A stretch of 64,000 bases of DNA from Chryseobacterium sp. ISL-6 (GCF_018613715.1 NZ_JAGGPT010000013.1:1-64000), one strand, 5' to 3'; shown: positions 26,353 to 34,711, numbered from the stretch's first letter. Translations and numbers: made by a program. The notes: generated by a model from the letters alone, not told the origin.

Positions 26353-27189
26353 ATGAAAAATATTCTAACATTATTTGCGGTACTTGTTATCGTTTTCTTG
26401 CAGTCTCAGACTCATCGCTTTATTTATGAACTCCAGTATAAAATGGATTCTACGGAAACGGGCTATGAAAAGCTAAATATGATTCTGGATATTACCCCCA
26501 AAGAAGTTAAATTTTATGGGCAAAACCTGATGACTACAGATTCCTTAAATAAAAAATTTGGAATGAATTCCAGTCATACTGATATGTCCGGACAGGTTGT
26601 CAAGAGAAAAACTAATTCTTTTGATAATGAAAACTTCATTAATATAAAAGCTGGCTACTACTCATTTAAAACTACCGACAAGATTAACTGGAATATATCT
26701 GATGAAATCAAAAAGGTTGAGAATTATACTTTACAGAAAGCGACCACAAATTTTGGAGGAAGAAACTGGATCGCATGGTTTTGCAAAGATATTCCGTTTA
26801 ATGAGGGACCTTTCAAATTTCGTGGATTGCCGGGCTTAATTTTTGAATTATCAGATTCAAATAAAAATTTTATCTATCACCTTGTAAAGAGCGAGAAACT
26901 TACCGGAATATTCCCAACCGAAGATTTTCTGGAATCCAATTTCGGAAACAAAGCGATCCCTATTAATGAGAAGCAAAAACAGAAACTAATGTTGGAGTTT
27001 TACAATGACCCTTTTGCATTTGAAAGAACGAATTTCAGTAAAACCAATACTAATCTGAATATCAACATCAATGGAAAAGAAATTCACACCGTAGATGAGC
27101 TCAACACGCAGACCAAAAGTATGCAGGAGGTCATAAAAAAATACAATAATCCGATTGAGATTAATAAGGCGATGCACTACAAAAATTAA
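26353..27189 (+). CDS. GLPGLI family secreted protein
   Basis: A 278-residue protein with an N-terminal signal (MKNILTLFAVLVIVFLQSQ). The hallmark FRGLPGLIFELSD is near residues 156-168 (here in GPFKFRGLPGLI), preceded by GRNWIAWFCKDIPFNEGP, the usual W.AW....P...GP context. The family is confined to Bacteroidota and has no known activity; members often come with TonB receptors or peptidases, but none is adjacent. It ends 25 bases before the fluoride aptamer. Confidence 0.9.
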   Translation: MKNILTLFAVLVIVFLQSQTHRFIYELQYKMDSTETGYEKLNMILDITPKEVKFYGQNLMTTDSLNKKFGMNSSHTDMSGQVVKRKTNSFDNENFINIKAGYYSFKTTDKINWNISDEIKKVENYTLQKATTNFGGRNWIAWFCKDIPFNEGPFKFRGLPGLIFELSDSNKNFIYHLVKSEKLTGIFPTEDFLESNFGNKAIPINEKQKQKLMLEFYNDPFAFERTNFSKTNTNLNININGKEIHTVDELNTQTKSMQEVIKKYNNPIEINKAMHYKN

Positions 27190-27213
27190 TATTAAATTCT
27201 ATCTTTGTAACCG

Positions 27214-27301
27214 AAAAGGAAATGGTGTTCTTCCTTACCCAACCGCTTTACAAAAGCTGATGACGCCTGATTAATAGATTATCAACCGTAATTAATCAGG
27301 A
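27214..27301 (+). promoter_or_regulatory. Fluoride (crcB-type) riboswitch with translational expression platform
   Basis: The leader contains GGAAATGGTGTTCTTCC (27218-27234), AACCGC (27241-27246) and GCTGATGACGCCT (27256-27268), matching the conserved blocks of the fluoride aptamer. P1 is AAGGAA/TTCCTT, a second stem is GCTTT/AAAGC, and the pseudoknot is GGTGT with ACGCC (27263-27267). CCTGATTAAT (27266-27275) can pair perfectly with ATTAATCAGG (27291-27300), which covers the AGGA ribosome-binding sequence just before the ATG at 27307. The last two pseudoknot bases (27266-27267) belong to both structures, so fluoride binding should disrupt the hairpin and switch translation on. The downstream gene is a CLC of the type associated with fluoride export. 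Confidence 0.93.
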
Positions 27302-27306
27302 TTATT

Positions 27307-28611
27307 ATGTCTAAAAATTCACGAACAGTAAACAGAAAAGTACGATTTCACTCAAGGTTTTTCTTTAGGAAATTTCCTGCAATTCTTTATATATTAAAAT
27401 GGCTTTGCATCAGTATTATTATCGGAGCTGCTGCGGGAAGTGCATCTGCAGGTTTTCTAAAGTCGTTGGAATGGGCTACAGATTTTCGGGAAAATCATAT
27501 TTGGATCATTGCTTTTCTGCCTGTTGCAGGATTTTTAATAGGCTTACTATATCATTACTTTGGACAGAATGTTGAAGCAGGTAATAATTTACTGATTGAC
27601 ACTATTCATGATCCCAAAGAAACCATTCCTTTCAAAATGGCTCCTTTTGTATACCTTGGAACAATAGTCACTCATTTTTTCGGAGGTTCAGCTGGTCGGG
27701 AAGGAACGGCAATACAAATGGCCGGGGCAATCGCAGATCAGCTCAGCAAACCTTTTAGATTAGATAAAACTGAAAGAAGGATCTTAATTATTTCTGCCAT
27801 TGCTGCTGGTTTCGGTTCTGTTTTTGGAACTCCTTTAGCCGGAGCATTATTTGGTTTGGAAGTTTTTTTAATAGGAAGAATACGCTATAATGCCATCTTT
27901 CCGGCTTTTACTTCTGCTATTTTTGCAGACTGGGTCACAAATCTCTGGCAGGCTAAACATACGCACTATCATATTGACCTTATTCCCAAACTTGAACTTT
28001 CGCCTATTCTCTATAGTATTCTGGCGGGAATCGCTTTTGGAATTTGTGCTGCAACGTTTAGTAAAATGATTCATTGGATCGGAACTATTTTTAAATCAAA
28101 CATTAAATATCCTCCATTTCGTCCTATCGTAGGTGGCAGTATTGTTGCTATTGCCGTATTTGCAATTGGAACCACAAAATATATCGGTTTAGGGATTCCT
28201 ACCATAGTTGAATCATTTAATACTCAACTTCCGGTTTATGATTTTGCTTTAAAAATGATTTTTACCATCATCACTCTAGCCGCCGGGTTTAAAGGTGGTG
28301 AAGTAACACCTTTATTCTTTATTGGCGCTACTCTGGGAAGTGCTTTATCATTATTTATACCGCTTCCTGTAGGTCTTTTAGCGGGAATGGGGTTTGTAGC
28401 CGTCTTTGCTGGCGCCACGAATACTCCTTTAGCCTGTATGCTTATGGGTATAGAATTGTTTGGAGCTGAGTCCGGAATCTATATCGCAATTTCATGTATC
28501 GTTTCTTATTTATTATCCGGGCGAAATAGTATCTACCTCAAACAAAGAATTGGACAATCTAAGAATAGCAGATATGAGAGTGATCAGGACAAAAGCTTTT
28601 CTGATCTTTAA
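27307..28611 (+). CDS. CLC-F type fluoride/proton antiporter
   Basis: A 434-residue CLC protein with about ten membrane helices. The selectivity motifs depart from chloride CLCs: AGNNLL (about 91-96) replaces GSGIP, GSAGREGTAIQ (126-136) has Thr in place of Pro in GREGP while keeping the gating Glu, and GGEVTPLFFIG (about 330-340) replaces GGIFxPxxxxG. These changes, with a fluoride riboswitch in its leader, point to the CLC-F branch, which exports fluoride in exchange for protons. No cystathionine-beta-synthase domain is attached. The basic N-terminus (KNSRTVNRKVRFHSR) is cytoplasmic. The LysR gene begins 57 bases later with its own promoter. Confidence 0.9.
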   Translation: MSKNSRTVNRKVRFHSRFFFRKFPAILYILKWLCISIIIGAAAGSASAGFLKSLEWATDFRENHIWIIAFLPVAGFLIGLLYHYFGQNVEAGNNLLIDTIHDPKETIPFKMAPFVYLGTIVTHFFGGSAGREGTAIQMAGAIADQLSKPFRLDKTERRILIISAIAAGFGSVFGTPLAGALFGLEVFLIGRIRYNAIFPAFTSAIFADWVTNLWQAKHTHYHIDLIPKLELSPILYSILAGIAFGICAATFSKMIHWIGTIFKSNIKYPPFRPIVGGSIVAIAVFAIGTTKYIGLGIPTIVESFNTQLPVYDFALKMIFTIITLAAGFKGGEVTPLFFIGATLGSALSLFIPLPVGLLAGMGFVAVFAGATNTPLACMLMGIELFGAESGIYIAISCIVSYLLSGRNSIYLKQRIGQSKNSRYESDQDKSFSDL

Positions 28612-28651
28612 TTAAAATTCTTATGATCAATTTAAGTAAGTTTGTGTATTC

Positions 28652-28659
28652 TAAATTTG
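28652..28659 (+). promoter_or_regulatory. -7 box of the LysR gene
   Basis: TAAATTTG, exact TAnnTTTG match, nine bases before the ATG at 28669; it overlaps the in-frame upstream ATG at 28642, which is therefore unlikely to be used. Confidence 0.5.
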
Positions 28660-28668
28660 CACTTTACA

Positions 28669-29550
28669 ATGTTTGATTACAGACTCAAGGTTTTCTATAC
28701 AGTTGCTTCAAGGCTGAGCTTTACAAGAGCGTCTGAGGAGTTGAATATCTCACAACCAGCAGTCACAAAACATATTAAAGAAATAGAAAATCAACTTAAT
28801 ACTAAATTATTTGACAGAAAAGGTACTTCTATTCAACTAACGCGCAGTGGAATCGTACTTTATGAATATGCAGAAAAAATTCGGAATATTTACAGAGATC
28901 TCGAGTTTGAAATTCATCAACTGAACTCAGAACATAAAGGAAAATTAATAATCGGGGCGAGCACAACAGTTGCCCAATATATTCTTCCTGAGATCCTCGC
29001 CAAATTTCATTCTTATTATCGGGATATAAAAATTGAACTGTTAATTTATAATACAGAAGTTATATCAACACTTTTAAAAGACGGCAAAATAGATCTGGGT
29101 ATCATAGAAGGGGAATCTCAATCTGCTTATTTTAATTATGAAATCTTTAAAGCAGATGAGATTGTACTTGTGGCAAAAGCCAATCATCCACTGGTAAACA
29201 AAACTTTGAATCTAAAGAATCTATATACTATAGATTTAATTTTCCGGGAACAGGGTTCAGGAACACAGGAGTTTATTCAAAACCGCATAAAGGAAAAAGG
29301 AATTGATATTGAAAATCTTAATGTAATCATGCAATTAGGAAATAGTGAAAGTATTAAAAACTATTTATTACATTCAGACTGCATGGCTTTTTTATCCATC
29401 AGTACTGTTTTGAATGAATTGAAAAACAATACGTTAAGCATCATTGATATTAAAAATTTCAGTATCGAAAGAAATTTTCATTACATCCTTCCAAAAGGAG
29501 ATCAATCTGAACTCATAAAACTCTTTTTAAAATTCATCAGTTATAACTAA
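28669..29550 (+). CDS. LysR-family regulator, CysB/YeiE-like
   Basis: A 293-residue regulator. MFDYRLKVFYTVASRLSFTRASEELNISQPAVTKHIKEIENQL is a complete LysR winged helix-turn-helix; residues 90-290 form the two-lobed substrate-binding domain (KLIIGASTTVAQYILPEILAKFH; LIFREQGSGTQEFIQNRI, with a sulfur/anion-type effector pocket motif). It lies 62 bases upstream of a YeiH-type transporter in the same direction, a pairing like yeiE-yeiH in enterobacteria. Control of that transporter is the natural inference; effector unknown, perhaps a sulfur oxyanion. Confidence 0.88.
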   Translation: MFDYRLKVFYTVASRLSFTRASEELNISQPAVTKHIKEIENQLNTKLFDRKGTSIQLTRSGIVLYEYAEKIRNIYRDLEFEIHQLNSEHKGKLIIGASTTVAQYILPEILAKFHSYYRDIKIELLIYNTEVISTLLKDGKIDLGIIEGESQSAYFNYEIFKADEIVLVAKANHPLVNKTLNLKNLYTIDLIFREQGSGTQEFIQNRIKEKGIDIENLNVIMQLGNSESIKNYLLHSDCMAFLSISTVLNELKNNTLSIIDIKNFSIERNFHYILPKGDQSELIKLFLKFISYN

Positions 29551-29612
29551 AAGTTATCCAATATAACAAAATACGATTTACTTTGTAATTATAAATTGTA
29601 GAATTTTGAAGC

Positions 29613-30569
29613 ATGAATTCAAAACTTTACAACACGATCGGTTTCATTCAAAATGAGAGCACAAAAAAAATAATTTTTATTGGATTAGCAATTGCTACCC
29701 TCATTCCATGGGTTTCATCACCAATTGCTTTAGCATTAGGGTTTATACTGGCGGTGTTTTTAGGCAATCCGTTTGAAAAGTATCTTCATCAATATATCCA
29801 TTTGCTGCTTCAGATATCAATTGTAGGTTTAGGCTTTGGATTGAAACTTAATGAAGCATTACAAGCTGGAAAAACAGGATTGATATTAACTGTTATCAGT
29901 ATTTCAACGGTAATGATTTTAGGATACTTTTTAGGAAGAGTCTTTAAACTTGAAAAGCAATTAACCTATTTACTTTCAGTGGGAACTGCAATTTGTGGGG
30001 GAAGTGCTATAGCAGCTACCTCTCCTATTATTAAACCTAGTACTAAGCAAATCTCCTTAGCATTGGCCATCGTTTTCACTTTAAATTCAATCGCTTTATT
30101 TGTTTATCCTGCTATTGGAAACACTTTACACCTATCTCAGGAACAATTTGGATTGTGGTGCGCAATAGGCATTCATGATACCAGTTCTGTAGTAGGAGCA
30201 GCCAGTAAATTCGGAAATGAGGCATTAAAAATAGCAACGACTGTAAAACTGGCTCGTGCCTTGTGGATTATTCCTGTTTCTATAATCACTATGTTTATTT
30301 TTAAAAATAAAGAATCAAAAATTAAGATTCCATGGTTTATCGCGTACTTTATTCTGGCAATATTATTAAATACTTACATTCCATTTTTTGAAAACTTCAG
30401 CTCGATAATAACATCCATTTCAAAATCCGGACTAAATTTAACACTATTCCTAATTGGCTCTACCCTTTCACTACAGACATTAAAAACAATAGGTTTAAAA
30501 CCACTAGCTGTAGCTATACTGTTATGGATTACAATAAGTATTGGAAGCTTATTATATATTATTCATTAA
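29613..30569 (+). CDS. YeiH family putative sulfate exporter
   Basis: A 318-residue inner membrane protein with about nine or ten helices. HLLLQISIVGLGFGLKLNEAL, SVGTAICGGSAIAATSPIIKP and IGIHDTSSVVGAASKFGNEALKIATTVKLARALWIIP are the conserved core of the UPF0324/PSE family. Members are proposed to export sulfate or related products of organosulfur breakdown; the substrate here is not shown. Next to a CysB/YeiE-like LysR gene. Confidence 0.9.
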   Translation: MNSKLYNTIGFIQNESTKKIIFIGLAIATLIPWVSSPIALALGFILAVFLGNPFEKYLHQYIHLLLQISIVGLGFGLKLNEALQAGKTGLILTVISISTVMILGYFLGRVFKLEKQLTYLLSVGTAICGGSAIAATSPIIKPSTKQISLALAIVFTLNSIALFVYPAIGNTLHLSQEQFGLWCAIGIHDTSSVVGAASKFGNEALKIATTVKLARALWIIPVSIITMFIFKNKESKIKIPWFIAYFILAILLNTYIPFFENFSSIITSISKSGLNLTLFLIGSTLSLQTLKTIGLKPLAVAILLWITISIGSLLYIIH

Positions 30570-30575
30570 AAAGAA

Positions 30576-30607
30576 CAAAAGCTCTCTGGATAACCAAAGG
30601 GCTTTTG
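30576..30607 (+). terminator. Weak terminator after yeiH-type gene
   Basis: CAAAAGCTCT (30576-30585) pairs with AGGGCTTTTG (30598-30607) with one wobble; no extended T run follows. Confidence 0.4.
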
Positions 30608-30649
30608 CATATTAAATGTGGAAATGTTTATTTCTTATTGAAATAGTTC

Positions 30650-30841
30650 TTAGATCGCTGATTGATCACAAGTATATACTTGTGGACAAGCAATATACTG
30701 AATGCAGTATTTTGGACCGGTTACAGATCCTGAGCAGCTGCATCCACATAAAGAAAGATCTGGATTACCTATACCACCTACGATGTTTTTAAGCTCTCCT
30801 TTGTTTAATTTCTTAGCGTTTTTAAAAATGTTGTTTGACAT
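30650..30841 (-). CDS. Double-glycine leader peptide with six-cysteine core (bacteriocin-like)
   Basis: A 63-residue peptide. The frame opens at 30910, but that ATG lies within the promoter, so the start is the ATG at 30841. The leader MSNNIFKNAKKLNKGELK then NIVGG follows the same plan as the peptide at 23927-24115 (basic segment, L.KGELKxIxGG). The core (24-63) is again exactly 40 residues with six cysteines, at core positions 9, 11, 13, 23, 29 and 35, including the CGCSC cluster. Otherwise the two cores are unrelated. Export and trimming by a C39-type ABC transporter encoded elsewhere is expected. No modification enzyme is adjacent. Confidence 0.75.
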   Translation of the reverse strand: MSNNIFKNAKKLNKGELKNIVGGIGNPDLSLCGCSCSGSVTGPKYCIQYIACPQVYTCDQSAI

Positions 30842-30882
30842 GTGATTTGATTTTGAGATTGAACAATATAGTTTAGTGATTT

Positions 30883-30910
30883 CAAATTTAAACAAATAAT
30901 TAATATTCAA
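30883..30910 (-). promoter_or_regulatory. Promoter of the second six-cysteine peptide
   Basis: Minus-strand TTG (30908-30910), 17 bases, TAAATTTG (30883-30890), giving a leader of about 35 bases before the ATG at 30841. Confidence 0.65.
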
Positions 30911-31009
30911 GGCATAGTTTTATGAAAAAATTCATAATTAATTTATATTCTAATAGTTATTAAATTAACTATATAAAAATCAATGCAATAAAATATTAAA
31001 CACCTCATA

Positions 31010-32254
31010 TTATTCGGTAAATTCAAGGTCTTTATTATGTGTTTCGGAAATAGTGATCGCAGAATAAAATGCAAGCCCAAAAACGACCAGTCCTACAATG
31101 GCAGCACTTATGATCACTGTGAAATTATGTTTAAGGAGATCAAATGCTAAGATCATTACAGGTACCAATCCTCTTACCATATTAGGAACCGTAGTGGTCG
31201 CTGTATTTCGGATATTGGTTCCGAACTGTTCTGCAGCCAGGGTTACAAACATAGCCCAATATCCTGTTCCCAATCCCAGCCATACACAGAAAATGTAATA
31301 CTTGGTTTCTGTATTTGTATTTCCAAAAAGCATTATTACCACCCCAACTAAAGTGAAAGCAAGCATATAAAAAATGGCCATTTTTCTTGATTTCAAGAGG
31401 TGTGAAATAAATCCACTCATCAGATCGCCTATTGAGATCCCAACATAACCCCACATAATTGCTTTTCCTGGGTTTATTTCTTTTATCCCCATCTCAGGTG
31501 CAAACTGATTGGCTAAAACAGCAAGAATACCAATGCAATACCATGTTGGAAGACCAACAGCAATACACTTAATATAACGTATAAAACGATCTTTATTGGT
31601 AAAAAAAGAAAGAAAGTTTCCCTTTGAAACGGTCGTTTTATGTTCAATGTTTTTATAAATACCAGATTCGGAGACACTTATCCTTAAAAATAAGAGCATA
31701 ATACCTAAAACACCACCAATGATATAAGAAATATTCCAGCTTCCTGCCAGCTCCACAGTTAGTTGTGCAACTACAGCTCCCATTAATCCGAAGCCAGCAA
31801 CAACAGATGTTCCAATTGCTCTCAGGCTTTTAGGAAGGCTCTCAGAAACCAGTGTAATTCCAGCTCCCAGCTCTCCAGCCAGTCCAATACCTGCAATGAA
31901 TCTTAATCCTGCATATTGATATACCAAATGTTCTTTTGGAAAGTATGGCAAGAACCCGCAGGCTATATTCGCCAAAGAATAAACAAGAATAGAACCGAAT
32001 AATACGGAAAGTCTTCCTTTTTTATCTCCAAAAATACCCCAGAAAACACCACCAATCAGCAAACCTATCATCTGACAATTTAGAATAAAGGTACCATCAA
32101 CATCGGGATTTAGACCCAAAGCTTTTAAACTGGGAATTCTTACAATACCAAATAAAAGGAGGTCATAAATATCTACAAAATAGCCTAAGGCAGAAATAAT
32201 TACCGGAATAGAGAAAATGTACTTCAGTTTTGAAGACATGGATAGTTCTTGCAT
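31010..32254 (-). CDS. MFS transporter (metabolite:proton symporter type)
   Basis: A 414-residue protein with twelve predicted helices. GDKKGRLSVLFGS is the MFS loop 2-3 motif and GLRFIAGIGLAGELGAGITLVSE is the helix 4-5 region typical of the sugar/organic acid porters (SP/MHS branches). DIYDLLLFGIVR near the start has the acidic residue in helix 1 seen in proton-coupled members. The substrate is not readable. A second Met at 32239 could be the true start (MSSKLKYIF). Separated from rny by a terminator, so it is transcribed separately. Confidence 0.85.
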   Translation of the reverse strand: MQELSMSSKLKYIFSIPVIISALGYFVDIYDLLLFGIVRIPSLKALGLNPDVDGTFILNCQMIGLLIGGVFWGIFGDKKGRLSVLFGSILVYSLANIACGFLPYFPKEHLVYQYAGLRFIAGIGLAGELGAGITLVSESLPKSLRAIGTSVVAGFGLMGAVVAQLTVELAGSWNISYIIGGVLGIMLLFLRISVSESGIYKNIEHKTTVSKGNFLSFFTNKDRFIRYIKCIAVGLPTWYCIGILAVLANQFAPEMGIKEINPGKAIMWGYVGISIGDLMSGFISHLLKSRKMAIFYMLAFTLVGVVIMLFGNTNTETKYYIFCVWLGLGTGYWAMFVTLAAEQFGTNIRNTATTTVPNMVRGLVPVMILAFDLLKHNFTVIISAAIVGLVVFGLAFYSAITISETHNKDLEFTE

Positions 32255-32275
32255 TTTTAAATTTTGATAAAAATA

Positions 32276-32305
32276 AAAAACCTTTCAATTTCTTGAAAGG
32301 TTTTT
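32276..32305 (-). terminator. Terminator after rny
   Basis: AAAAACCTTTCAA (32276-32288) pairs perfectly with 32293-32305 around TTTC; T tract on the minus strand. Confidence 0.8.
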
Positions 32306-32327
32306 ATAGAATATCTTTATTAAATTA

Positions 32328-33896
32328 TTATCTGGCAATATTCACAGCTCTCGTCTCTCTGATTACTGTTACTTTTACCTGTCCGGGATATGTTAATTCG
32401 TTCTGGATCTTTTCAGAAATGTCGTAAGATAACTGAGAAGCGATCTCATCATTTACTTTTCCACTTTCAACCATTACTCTTAGCTCTCTCCCTGCCTGAA
32501 TAGCATAAGCACTGGATACACCTTCAAAACTTAATGCTGCAGATTCAAGATCTTTCAGTCTTTGAATATAAGATTCCAATACCTGACGTCTCGCTCCTGG
32601 TCTTGCTCCTGAGATAGCATCGGCGACCTGAATAATCGGTGATAATAAAGAGGTCATTTCAACTTCGTCGTGGTGAGCTCCAATCGCATTGATTACTTCT
32701 GGGTTTTCACCGTATTTCTCAGCCCACTGCATTCCTAATAAAGCATGTGGAAGTTCAGATTCCTGTTCAGGAACTTTACCAATATCGTGTAAAAGACCTG
32801 CTCTCTTAGCTAATTTTACATTTAATCCTAATTCAGCGGCCATTGTTGCAGCTATGTTTGCTACTTCTCTGGAGTGCTGTAATAGGTTCTGTCCATAAGA
32901 AGAACGGTATTTCATTCTACCTACGATTTTAATCAATTCAGGGTGTAATCCATGAATTCCTAGGTCTATAATTGTTCTTTTTCCAACTTCAATAATTTCC
33001 TCTTCAATCTGTTTTCTTGTCTTTTCTACAACTTCTTCAATTCTCGCAGGGTGAATTCTTCCGTCCGTAACTAATCTGTGAAGAGATAATCTTGCGATCT
33101 CTCTTCTTACAGGATCGAAACATGAAAGTAGAATAGCTTCCGGGGTATCATCTACAATAATTTCCACTCCTGTTACCGCTTCCAATGCACGGATATTTCT
33201 ACCCTCTCTACCGATAATTCTGCCTTTTACTTCGTCAGATTCAATATTGAATACAGATACAGAGTTTTCAATGGCCTGTTCTGTTCCAATTCTCTGGATC
33301 GTCTGAATAACGATCTTTCTCGCCTCTCCTTTAGCATTTAACTGAGCCTCTTCCATGATACTCTGAACATGCGCCTGAGCTCTGGTCTTAGCTTCTGCTT
33401 TCATTGATTCTACCAATTCAGCTTTAGCTTCCTCAGCAGTATAATTTGATATCTTTTCAAGAATCTCAACTTTTTTAGAAGTTACAGAATCTAACTCTTG
33501 TTGTTTCTTATCTAAGATCTCAATTTTCTTAGCATAATCTGCAATCTGTTTATCCAGATCCTTTTCAAGCTTTCCAGTCTTACTAAGCTCATCATTCAGC
33601 TTATTTTCTTTATCTTTTGTTCTCTTTTCAACCTCTTGGATCTTCTTTTCACGAACCTGAATATCAGCATCATGTTGAGATTTCAATTCAAGGAATTTTT
33701 CTTTAGCTTGAAGGTTCTTTTCTTTTTTTATGGATTCGGCTTGTACGTTAGCTTTTTCTATAAGGTTTTCAGCATTTTTCTTTGCATCATCTATAATAAA
33801 TTTTCCCTTAGCATTGAGTGAGCTTTTAGAGAAAAGAATCCCTATTACTGCACCAATCACCAAGCAAATAACGCCGACTATAATGGCTGTTGTCAT
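32328..33896 (-). CDS. rny: Ribonuclease Y
   Basis: A 522-residue endoribonuclease that initiates mRNA decay. It has an N-terminal membrane helix (TAIIVGVICLVIGAVIGILF, 3-22), a long coiled coil (about 30-190), a KH domain with GRIIGREGRNIRALEAVTGV (about 225-244), and an HD domain with LLHDIGK (metal-binding HD, about 360) and GAHHDEVE. Layout and length are those of RNase Y. It lies downstream of zapA and the 6S RNA on the same strand and ends at a strong terminator. Confidence 0.96.
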   Translation of the reverse strand: MTTAIIVGVICLVIGAVIGILFSKSSLNAKGKFIIDDAKKNAENLIEKANVQAESIKKEKNLQAKEKFLELKSQHDADIQVREKKIQEVEKRTKDKENKLNDELSKTGKLEKDLDKQIADYAKKIEILDKKQQELDSVTSKKVEILEKISNYTAEEAKAELVESMKAEAKTRAQAHVQSIMEEAQLNAKGEARKIVIQTIQRIGTEQAIENSVSVFNIESDEVKGRIIGREGRNIRALEAVTGVEIIVDDTPEAILLSCFDPVRREIARLSLHRLVTDGRIHPARIEEVVEKTRKQIEEEIIEVGKRTIIDLGIHGLHPELIKIVGRMKYRSSYGQNLLQHSREVANIAATMAAELGLNVKLAKRAGLLHDIGKVPEQESELPHALLGMQWAEKYGENPEVINAIGAHHDEVEMTSLLSPIIQVADAISGARPGARRQVLESYIQRLKDLESAALSFEGVSSAYAIQAGRELRVMVESGKVNDEIASQLSYDISEKIQNELTYPGQVKVTVIRETRAVNIAR

Positions 33897-33932
33897 ATAT
33901 ATTGAGTTTTAATTGTCTTTAATATTTAAAAT

Positions 33933-34100
33933 AAAAAAGCCTACAATAATCCAGTGATATAGAGTAAACTCCTAATCAACACGATTTGAACTGATTTCCA
34001 CTGTCTGTAATCCGGAGAACCGGCACGCCATTCGATGGACATTTGTTCGGTAATTGTTTAGCGTTGAGTTTACCTTTAATGTGTTAGAATTATTGTAGGC
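33933..34100 (-). ncRNA. ssrS: 6S RNA (6S-Flavo type)
   Basis: GCCTACAATAAT at the 5' end (34100-34089) pairs perfectly with the complement at 33939-33950; a second perfect block GGTAAACTC/GAGTTTACT lies inside, so the transcript of about 165 bases folds into a long rod with a central open region (GTGCCGGTTCTCCGGATTA part in the apical arm). The minus strand continues with a T tract after the closing stem, fixing the strand and the 3' end. It lies directly after zapA, the same relative position as ssrS in proteobacteria. 6S RNA binds the housekeeping RNA polymerase in stationary phase. Assigned from structure and position, not from a covariance search. Confidence 0.8.
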
Positions 34101-34121
34101 AGTTGTTTCAGGAAAAAAAAT

Positions 34122-34409
34122 CTATTTCCCAATTTCATTCAGCGTCAGATTAATTTTCGCTAATCTTTCGTTGGTTGAATTTATATTCTTTTCGTAGTTA
34201 AGAGATACAACCTCTGCATTAGTTCCCAATTTCAGGGCACACATTGCCAAAGCATCCTGTTTATCTCTAACATCGAAGTTTTGTTCAAAATCTTTAATCA
34301 TACTTTCAATCTGCTTCCCTACTTTACGCAAAGTTTCTTCCTCGGCGGCTGGTACGTTCAGCGGATATACTCTTCCCGCAATGTTTATGGTTATTCTTCT
34401 TACCTCCAT
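34122..34409 (-). CDS. zapA: Cell division protein ZapA
   Basis: A 95-residue protein starting MEVRRITINIAGRVYPLNV, with the family globular head (EEETLRKVGKQIESMIKDFEQNF) and a C-terminal coiled coil (VSLNYEKNINSTNERLAKINLTLN). ZapA cross-links FtsZ filaments. The frame opens at 34442, but the ATG at 34409 overlaps the stop of the preceding gene by one base (TAATG), typical translational coupling, and is where the family begins. Confidence 0.88.
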   Translation of the reverse strand: MEVRRITINIAGRVYPLNVPAAEEETLRKVGKQIESMIKDFEQNFDVRDKQDALAMCALKLGTNAEVVSLNYEKNINSTNERLAKINLTLNEIGK

Positions 34410-34711
34410 TATAATCCACTGTTTTGAAGCTGAGCAATACAAAAGTCAATTTCTTTTACCAATCGGTTGATATGGTTTTTCATTAATCTATTGTGTTCAG
34501 GATTTCCTGATATTGCTGAATAAAGTTTTATCTTTTTTTGTTCTTCTGCTAATACCTGACTTTTCTTTCTTTCCTCATCATATCTCTTCTTCAATTCATC
34601 ATGCTCTGTATTCAATTCCGTAAATTTCTCACTGAGATTCTGATAGTTTTTATGTAAATTCAAAATCTTTTTTTCCAGCTCTGAAAAATTATTTTCTAAA
34701 TCTTGAAGCAT
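34409..34711 (-). CDS. Short coiled-coil protein, ZapB-like partner of ZapA
   Basis: A 100-residue protein that is coiled coil over residues 1-65 (LENNFSELEKKILNLHKNYQNL, then ELKKRYDEERKKSQVLAEEQKK), ending in a conserved-looking helical tail with NRLMKNHINRLVKEIDFCIAQL. It is translationally coupled to zapA by a one-base overlap. Similar small coiled-coil proteins precede zapA in other Bacteroidota. A role with ZapA at the division ring, like ZapB in proteobacteria, is inferred from context and shape only. Confidence 0.75.
   Translation of the reverse strand: MLQDLENNFSELEKKILNLHKNYQNLSEKFTELNTEHDELKKRYDEERKKSQVLAEEQKKIKLYSAISGNPEHNRLMKNHINRLVKEIDFCIAQLQNSGL

Noticed and set aside
27307..28611. 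Ordinary chloride channel reading of the CLC gene
   Set aside because: GSGIP and GREGP are both altered and a fluoride aptamer lies in the leader, so the fluoride antiporter reading is better.
31182..31454. 90-residue minus-strand ORF
   Set aside because: Alternative frame of the MFS transporter gene with no features of its own.
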